A DNA stretch of 9,172 nt from Clostridia bacterium. Lineage in GTDB: Bacteria > Bacillota > Clostridia > Oscillospirales > Acutalibacteraceae. The stretch covers positions 1-9,172 of the forward strand of contig JAGACE010000197.1 in NCBI GenBank assembly GCA_017614275.1. The letters are read 5' to 3'. Below are positions 4,638 through 9,172 of the stretch, in pieces (position 1 is the first letter of the stretch; each line of letters begins with the position of its first letter). The translations under genes and the position numbers were made by a program. Under the pieces are notes generated by a model, which saw nothing but the letters and a program-made list of their open reading frames with translations, searched no databases and had not been told where the DNA came from.

Positions 4638-6689
4638 ATGGGAACAGCAACCAAGAAGTTCGACATCCTGGATGAGAAAAACCAGGGCTTCAAAGTCTAC
4701 CATGTGGAGACCATGAAGGACCTTTTCAAAGGTCGTGAAGACCTCCCGTCGTATCGGATGTTCAGCACCAAATGGGGCGACAACGGCATCCGCGGTCTCA
4801 AGCTGATCGAAAAAGAGTACGACCGTTCCTGGTACAGCTGCATCAAAGAGCGCTGGATGGAGAAGAAGCCGAAGCACGAGATGTTCTTCTATCGCGGGAA
4901 CATCATCACCCGGAAAGAAGCGTTCATCATCGCCGACAAAGTGGCGGAAGCGCTCCTGGCCCTCGGCGTCAAAAAGGGCGACGAGATCCCCTGCTGCCTG
5001 TCCAACGTCCCGGCAGTCGCTCTGCTGATGCTTGGCGCGAACAAGATCGGCGCCAAACTGAACTGCTTCGGCGGCCACTATGACCCGAAATTCATCAAGG
5101 TCATCCTGGGCGAAGTCTGCGACAAAGTCCTGTTCGTCACCGACGACGAATATGAGAAGATCGCCGGCACCGTCGCGAAGTCCAGCGTGAAGAAAGTCGT
5201 CGTCATCTCCCTGGCGGACTACCTCCCGAAGGATCCGACCAAGTGCAAGGAGTATGAGGAAGACTTCGACAAATACTATCATTACGACAACAAAGCGGTC
5301 GATTATGTCGCGAAGAACAAGAAGAACCACATGACCTGGTTCGAGTTCCTCGACCAGTCCAGGAAGTTCAAGGGCAAGGTCAAGGACGACAACGGTCTGG
5401 ACACCGAGTTCCTGGTCACCTACACCTCCGGTTCCACCCGCATCGGGTTCCCGAAGCGTGAAGTGCACCGCAACCGCTCTCTTATTACCGTCGGCGTCTT
5501 CCACGACCCCGACCTGTGTGGCAACCCCGCGGCTCAGAACCTTCGCGGTCTGGCCCTCATCCACACCGACTCCGACACGGACCTGATCACCATGATCTCC
5601 GACGCTCTGTTCCAGGGCTGGTCCGTCGCCTTCGAGCCGGAATACGAACGGGACGACTTCCTGGAGTACCTCGTCGTCTCCAAGCCGAACTTCTGCCTGG
5701 CCACCACCAACTTCCTGCTGAAGGCGGCCCGCCAGTACCTCATCGAGAAGCGTCTCGGCAGCCGCAAGATGCCCTATCTGCTTGCCATGATGGCGGTCGG
5801 CGAAGGCTGCACCAAGGGTGAAGAGCGATTCATCAACACCTGGTTCCGCAAGTGCCACGCCGGCTGGGGCGTCAACATCACCGGCCCCGTCCGTCTGCCG
5901 ATCGTCACGGTCGGTCTCGGCGGCGGCGACACGGAGCACGGCGGCATCTACTACTCCCTGTTCCATCGCATGAACGAAGTCCTCAAGAAGAGAGAACTCA
6001 AGGGCCAGCCCTACGGCATGATGCCCGTCCCGTACGCCCACTGCTGCGTCCTGAAGCAGAACGCCAAGGGCGAGTGGGAAGAGGCCGGCTACAACGAGAA
6101 CGGTCTCATCGTCGCGAACTCCGCCACCACCATGGCGCGGTATAAGAACGACTGGGAGAAGACCAAGGCTCTGGTCATCACCGACAAGTACGGCATCGAC
6201 TGGGTCTCCTGCAACGTCTTCGGGTACATCGATGACTCCGGCGCCATCCATATGAAGGACCGCATGGGCAGCGAAGTCACCCTGGAGAACGGCAAGGTCG
6301 TCTTCCCGTACAAGCTGTCCGACGTCGCTCAGGAAGATCCGGAGAACCTGCTGTCCACCGTCGTCACCACGACCGAAGAAGACGGCAAGACCCTCTTCAT
6401 CGTCAACTTCCAGTACAGCCCGCTGCGCAAGAAGCATAAGCACGACATCGTGCGCGATCTGGACGCCCGCATGAAGAAAGAGTTCCCCGACATCCACGAC
6501 CACATCCGCTATCGCCGCTTCGCGGAACGGTATCCGTTCCCGGTCACCGGCGCCGGTAAGAGAAATGTCATGGAAGTCATCAACATGGGCATGGACTACA
6601 CCTTCAAGCTAGAGAACGGCCAGAAGGTCTGGACCGGCAAACACGAGAAGGCCAAGGACCCGAAAAAGGCCGACAAATCCTTCTTCTAA
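4638..6689 (+). CDS. Divergent AMP-forming acyl-CoA synthetase/ligase-like protein
   Basis: This 683-residue protein belongs to the AMP-binding (ANL) superfamily, which activates carboxylic acids as acyl-adenylates and usually passes them to CoA. The phosphate-binding A3 motif is at 262-273, reading YTSGSTRIGFPK followed by REVHRN, so the usual TSGTTGxPKG loop is lengthened and its last Gly is lost. GGGDTEHGG probably stands for the A5 YGxTE motif. GLIVANSATTMARYKND matches A6. In A7 the usual TGD is SCN, with N526 in place of the ATP-ribose Asp, though GYIDDSG follows. The A10 catalytic Lys is K641 in PVTGAGKRN. No signal or membrane segment is seen. ATG 4638 follows AAGGAG by six bases; the longer frame from GTG 4560 begins within the promoter. 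It stands alone between a promoter and a terminator. Substrate is unknown; fatty, aryl or carnitine-type acids are all possible. Confidence 0.87.
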   Translation: MGTATKKFDILDEKNQGFKVYHVETMKDLFKGREDLPSYRMFSTKWGDNGIRGLKLIEKEYDRSWYSCIKERWMEKKPKHEMFFYRGNIITRKEAFIIADKVAEALLALGVKKGDEIPCCLSNVPAVALLMLGANKIGAKLNCFGGHYDPKFIKVILGEVCDKVLFVTDDEYEKIAGTVAKSSVKKVVVISLADYLPKDPTKCKEYEEDFDKYYHYDNKAVDYVAKNKKNHMTWFEFLDQSRKFKGKVKDDNGLDTEFLVTYTSGSTRIGFPKREVHRNRSLITVGVFHDPDLCGNPAAQNLRGLALIHTDSDTDLITMISDALFQGWSVAFEPEYERDDFLEYLVVSKPNFCLATTNFLLKAARQYLIEKRLGSRKMPYLLAMMAVGEGCTKGEERFINTWFRKCHAGWGVNITGPVRLPIVTVGLGGGDTEHGGIYYSLFHRMNEVLKKRELKGQPYGMMPVPYAHCCVLKQNAKGEWEEAGYNENGLIVANSATTMARYKNDWEKTKALVITDKYGIDWVSCNVFGYIDDSGAIHMKDRMGSEVTLENGKVVFPYKLSDVAQEDPENLLSTVVTTTEEDGKTLFIVNFQYSPLRKKHKHDIVRDLDARMKKEFPDIHDHIRYRRFAERYPFPVTGAGKRNVMEVINMGMDYTFKLENGQKVWTGKHEKAKDPKKADKSFF

Positions 6690-6702
6690 AAACAACAAAA
6701 AA

Positions 6703-6729
6703 GACCTCCGCCAAACGCGGAGGTTTTTT
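6703..6729. terminator. Bidirectional terminator after the ligase gene
   Basis: CCTCCGC (6705-6711) and GCGGAGG (6717-6723) form a perfect 7-bp stem with a 5-base loop. Ts run 6724-6729 and A's run 6697-6702, so it can end the ligase transcript and the minus-strand gtrA-like transcript. Confidence 0.92.
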
Positions 6730-6740
6730 ATTGGATGGTC

Positions 6741-6798
6741 CTGCCCGGAAAAGTTCCGAACGGGGTCTGGGGGCAGCCGGGGAGCTGTCTCTGACAGC
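6741..6798. repeat. Nested inverted repeats in the ligase/gtrA-like convergent gap
   Basis: CTGCCC (6741-6746) pairs with GGGCAG (6771-6776), enclosing CGGAA (6746-6750) with TTCCG (6754-6758). A separate hairpin follows: GCTGTC (6784-6789) with GACAGC (6793-6798) and a 3-base loop. None has a T-run. The gap of about 125 bases between the terminator and the gtrA-like stop has no convincing gene. Confidence 0.45.
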
Positions 6799-6854
6799 GC
6801 GGCGCGCGGTTCGGGATGGCAGGCCCCGGGCGGAAGCTTTTTTGGGCAACGAAC

Positions 6855-7367
6855 TCAAGCTTCCTTTTCCTGCGCGGCCAGCGCTTTGCGCTCGGCTTCG
6901 GACAGCTGCTTTTCGCCGGCGCGCTCGGCCACGTCGTTCGTGTCGATGGTGGCGCGGAACACGTAGAAGCGCTGGTACAGGTACTCGGTGATGAAGTTGA
7001 GCGCCATGGTGCCGATGAGCACGATGTAGTTGTTGACGCCCAGGTGCTCGGCGAAGAAGTTGCCGCCGATGGTGGTCACCGGGGTGAACACCAGGTAGAA
7101 GCAGAAGGTCTGGAACATGGCCTTCGGCACGTTGTTGGCGGAGCGGTAGGTGAACTTCCGGTTCAGGGTGAAGTTCCAGAGGACGGAGAGGACGAGGGCG
7201 ATGAGATAACTCGGCCAGTAGGGCCAGTTCATCGTCTCGTTCAGGAGGGTGAAGGACAGGGTCTCGATGACGCCGGCGCTGCCGGCGCAGCAGGCGTATT
7301 TGATGACCCGCAGCGTCTCCTTGACCTTGGTGCTCTTGCCTTTTTTGATTTGGAAGGGTCCGGCCAT
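6855..7367 (-). CDS. GtrA-family integral membrane protein
   Basis: This 170-residue protein matches the GtrA family (PF04138): four-helix membrane proteins, some of which help flip undecaprenyl-phosphate-linked sugars for cell-surface glycosylation. Hydrophobic stretches lie at about 20-40, 49-66, 83-103 and 109-130, with the diagnostic WNFTLNRKFTYRS between helices 2 and 3 and a similar YQRFYVFR after helix 4. A charged, Ala-rich tail (about 140-170) is longer than in minimal members. The start is decided by the promoter: a perfect TTGACA-17-TATAAT ends at 7405, so the ATGs at 7475 and 7406 lie before or within the promoter and cannot be on that transcript. ATG 7367 is the first usable one, although its ribosome site (GGAAAGAGAG) is weak. 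No glycosyltransferase partner is adjacent. Its exact substrate is unknown. Confidence 0.88.
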   Translation of the reverse strand: MAGPFQIKKGKSTKVKETLRVIKYACCAGSAGVIETLSFTLLNETMNWPYWPSYLIALVLSVLWNFTLNRKFTYRSANNVPKAMFQTFCFYLVFTPVTTIGGNFFAEHLGVNNYIVLIGTMALNFITEYLYQRFYVFRATIDTNDVAERAGEKQLSEAERKALAAQEKEA

Positions 7368-7404
7368 GACAGCATCTCTCTTTCCGGGTTTCGTTTCGAA
7401 CTCC

Positions 7405-7433
7405 ATTATATGAATCGCTCCCTCTGATGTCAA
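7405..7433 (-). promoter_or_regulatory. Perfect-consensus promoter of the gtrA-like gene
   Basis: On the minus strand TTGACA (7433-7428), exactly 17 bases, then TATAAT (7410-7405). Both hexamers are perfect sigma-70/sigma-A consensus. Predicted start is near 7398, giving a leader of about 30 bases. Confidence 0.9.
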
Positions 7434-7502
7434 TGAAGGAGCACTGCGGCGGATCTCTGAACAGAGGCGCCGCATTGTCCGTCTGTACTTTCTTTACATA
7501 TA

Positions 7503-7532
7503 TTGAATTGTTCATTTTTAGCATGGTAAAGT
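7503..7532 (+). promoter_or_regulatory. Candidate promoter of the ArsR-type regulator gene
   Basis: TTGAAT (7503-7508), 18 bases, then TAAAGT (7527-7532) with an extended TGG before it. A short inverted repeat, TGAA-TTG-TTCA (7504-7514), overlaps the -35 and could be a self-regulatory operator. Confidence 0.45.
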
Positions 7533-7576
7533 AATAAATATCAAAAGTGGGTCGAAACATTTAAACCAAAATACGT

Positions 7577-7581
7577 GGAGG
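7577..7581 (+). promoter_or_regulatory. Ribosome binding site of the ArsR-type gene
   Basis: GGAGG, continuing as GGAGGGAG, lies seven bases before ATG 7589 and fixes that start over the internal ATG at residue 8. Confidence 0.8.
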
Positions 7582-7588
7582 GAGAATC

Positions 7589-7975
7589 ATGAAGTATCAG
7601 GCGGAGTACATGGCCATCTATGAGGATTTCAAAGCGAATTCGAAGTTCTTCCAGGCCATCGGCAACGAGACCCGGCAGGGCATCCTGCTGTTCCTCATCC
7701 AGTCCGGAGAGAAGGGCGCTCGGGTCAGCGAGATCACAGAAAACGCGCATCTGTCCCGTCCGGCGGTCTCGCACCATCTCAACGTGCTGAAGGACGCCGG
7801 CATCATCCACTGCCGTCCGGAGGGCACGAGCCACTATTATTACATCAACATCCGCGAACAGCTCCCGCACCTGCTGAAAATGAATCAGGACGTCGGCGCG
7901 TTCTTCAAGACCTATTACAAGGACGACCCGGAAGAGCTGGCCAAACTGAAAGCGATCGGCATCCCGATCGACTGA
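7589..7975 (+). CDS. ArsR-family winged-helix transcriptional regulator
   Basis: This 128-residue protein is an ArsR/SmtB-type dimeric winged-helix DNA-binding regulator. FFQAIGNETRQGILLFLIQSG (about 20-40) is the typical first helix pair. VSEITENAHLSRPAVSHHLNVLKDAGII (about 46-73) is the helix-turn-helix with the family's S-x-P-A-V-S-x-H-L-x-x-L recognition helix, and YYYINI forms the wing. The CVC metal site of ArsR/SmtB sensors (ELCxCD) is absent: the same place reads GARVSEIT, and the only Cys is in the wing entry (HCRPEG). It therefore probably senses something other than soft metals, or acts by redox or small-molecule binding. It lies divergent from the gtrA-like gene with an intergenic gap of about 220 bases, and convergent with the radical SAM gene. 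Self-regulation or control of the gtrA-like gene is possible but not shown. Confidence 0.9.
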   Translation: MKYQAEYMAIYEDFKANSKFFQAIGNETRQGILLFLIQSGEKGARVSEITENAHLSRPAVSHHLNVLKDAGIIHCRPEGTSHYYYINIREQLPHLLKMNQDVGAFFKTYYKDDPEELAKLKAIGIPID

Positions 7976-7996
7976 CCGCGACAACAGAACGAAAAA

Positions 7997-8030
7997 CCCC
8001 CGCTCGGTTCACGAGACGGGGGTCTTTGTT
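7997..8030. terminator. Terminator shared by the ArsR-type and YgiQ-type genes
   Basis: CCCCCG (7997-8002) pairs with CGGGGG (8017-8022), continued by CTCG/CGAG (8003-8006 with 8012-8015) across a bulged A8016; the loop is GTTCA. TCTTTGTTTT follows on the plus strand and a short A-run (7992-7996) precedes it. The minus-strand stop codon (8011-8009) lies in the loop. Confidence 0.88.
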
Positions 8031-9172
8031 TTGGCTTTGCGTTCCGGCGGGACCAGGCAGTTCGGTCCGGTGCCGATGAGGTCGCGGCGATCCGCCTGCC
8101 GCAGGGCCTCCCGGCAGAGGGGCCAGTTCTTCGGGTCCTTGAACTGGATGAGGGCCCGCTGCATGGCTTTCTCTTTCGGGTCCGTGGCCACGTACACCGG
8201 CTTCATGGTCCGCGGGTCCAGCCCCGTGTAATACATGGCGGTGGACAGGGTGCCCGGGGTCGGGTAGAAGTCCTGGACCTGTTTCGGATTCAGCTTGTGC
8301 TTGTTCAGGAACTGCGCCAGCAGGATGGCGTCTGTCAGTTTGCTCCCCGGATGGGAGGACATGAGGTAGGGGACCAGGTACTGGTCCAGCCCGAACTTCT
8401 CGTTGACCGCGTCGAACTCTTTGACGAAGCGGTTGTAGGTGCTGACCGGGGGCTTGCCCATCCTGGAGAGCACCGCGTCCGACACGTGTTCGGGCGCCAC
8501 CCGCAGCTGGCCGCTGACGTGGTAGCGGCAGAGCTCTTCCAGGAAGGCTTTGTTTTTGTCCGCGAGCACGTAGTCGTAGCGGAAGCCGGAGCGGACGAAC
8601 ACCTTCTTCACGCCGTCCATCGCCCGCAGCTTGCGGAGCAGGGACAGGTAGTCGGAGTGGTCCACCTCCATGGCGGGGCAGAGGGACGGCCACATGCAGG
8701 ACTTGTCCCGGCACGCGCCGGCCGTCAGCTGCTTCTGACAGGCGGGGCCGCGGAACTCCGCGGTGGGGCCGCCGACGTCGTGGATGTAGCCCTTGAACTC
8801 CGGGTCCGAAAGGAAGCCCTGCGCCTCCTCCAGGATGGACGCGTGGGAGCGGGCCTGGACGATGCGTCCCTCGTGGAAGGTGAGAGAGCAGAAACTGCAG
8901 TCTCCGGGACAGCCCCGGTTGGAGGTCAGGGAGAAGCGGACCTCGGACAGGGCGGGCACGCCGCCGTCCTTGTCGTACATCGGGTGCCAGGCGCGCAGGT
9001 AGGGCAGGGCGTACACGTCGTCCATCTCCTGCTGCGTCAGAGGTTTTGCCGGCGGGTTCTGTACGACGAACAGGCCGTCGTCATAGGCCTCATAGAGCCG
9101 CTGCCCGTTGAACGGGTCCGTGTTCCGGTACTGGGTCAGGAAGCTGCGGGCGTAGGCCTTTTTGCCCTTCTC
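8009..9172 (-). CDS. YgiQ-family radical SAM protein, N-terminally cut by window edge
   Basis: The frame is open to the window edge, so 387 C-terminal residues are visible of a protein that in relatives is roughly 600-750 residues. The radical SAM cluster motif C-x3-C-x2-C is seen as NRGCPGDCSFCSLTFHEGR, which would bind a 4Fe-4S cluster and S-adenosylmethionine. Further YgiQ-type stretches are GYIHDVGGPTAEFRGPAC, RVAPEHVSDAVLSRMGKP, YLMSSHPGS and DFYPTPGTLSTAMYYTG. The ATG at 9025 is internal: upstream codons continue with DPFNGQRLYEAYDDGLFVVQNPPAKPL, which is typical for the family. The N-terminal region (B12-like in some members) is outside the window. The biochemical reaction of YgiQ is not established as far as I know. 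The stop lies in the loop of the terminator shared with the ArsR-type gene; no functional link is evident. Confidence 0.93.
   Translation of the reverse strand, partial: EKGKKAYARSFLTQYRNTDPFNGQRLYEAYDDGLFVVQNPPAKPLTQQEMDDVYALPYLRAWHPMYDKDGGVPALSEVRFSLTSNRGCPGDCSFCSLTFHEGRIVQARSHASILEEAQGFLSDPEFKGYIHDVGGPTAEFRGPACQKQLTAGACRDKSCMWPSLCPAMEVDHSDYLSLLRKLRAMDGVKKVFVRSGFRYDYVLADKNKAFLEELCRYHVSGQLRVAPEHVSDAVLSRMGKPPVSTYNRFVKEFDAVNEKFGLDQYLVPYLMSSHPGSKLTDAILLAQFLNKHKLNPKQVQDFYPTPGTLSTAMYYTGLDPRTMKPVYVATDPKEKAMQRALIQFKDPKNWPLCREALRQADRRDLIGTGPNCLVPPERKAKTKTPVS

Noticed and set aside
4614..6503. A 629-codon open frame antisense to the ligase gene
   Set aside because: Its translation is rich in V, D, A and G with no recognisable motif. 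It arises from strong third-position G/C bias in the real gene on the plus strand, and it has no ribosome site or promoter of its own.
6832..6864. GGAAGCTT/AAGCTTCC inverted repeat as the gtrA-like terminator
   Set aside because: No T-run follows it on the minus strand, and the bidirectional terminator at 6703-6729 is a better end point.

Overview
The window looks like a chromosomal segment of a fairly GC-rich Bacillota, most likely a Clostridia-type anaerobe. The pointers are strong AGGAGG-type ribosome sites, a paired fchA-folD C1-folate unit, an ECF-type folate transporter S component behind a tetrahydrofolate (THF) riboswitch, a BPG-dependent phosphoglycerate mutase, Trp/Gly surface repeats typical of Clostridia, and compact intrinsic terminators. 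No phage, transposon, CRISPR, rRNA or tRNA signal was seen. Species-level placement is not possible from sequence reading alone.

Layout. Bases 1-1428 hold a folate C1 operon: the 3' part of fchA (methenyl-THF cyclohydrolase family) overlapping folD by four bases. Bases 1429-1787 are a long regulatory leader with a palindrome-spanned promoter, a 5' hairpin, a THF riboswitch and an attenuator; they control folT (1788-2378), the folate-binding S component of an ECF transporter. The first 2.4 kb is therefore a folate uptake and C1-interconversion locus. The FolD here has Ala and Phe where the catalytic Lys and Gln of the cyclohydrolase site normally sit, so the adjacent FchA probably carries that step.

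Bases 2430-4407 hold gpmA (+ strand, glycolysis) between two minus-strand genes for unrecognised membrane proteins. One is a 121-residue two-helix protein with an ETTA-repeat outer tail. The other is an exported, C-terminally anchored protein with three W-x-C repeats. Bases 4638-6689 encode a divergent AMP-forming acyl-CoA ligase-like enzyme standing alone between its own promoter and terminator. A minus-strand GtrA-family membrane protein (6855-7367) with a perfect-consensus promoter is divergent from an ArsR-type regulator (7589-7975). The window closes with the C-terminal part of a YgiQ-type radical SAM protein (8009 to beyond 9172, minus strand).

Apart from fchA-folD, genes are single transcription units, and convergent pairs share bidirectional terminators. 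The strongest items for follow-up are the THF riboswitch with a readable antiterminator, the FolD/FchA division of labour, the W-x-C repeat protein, and the ligase with altered core motifs. I did not find clear evidence of a wholly new multi-gene system.
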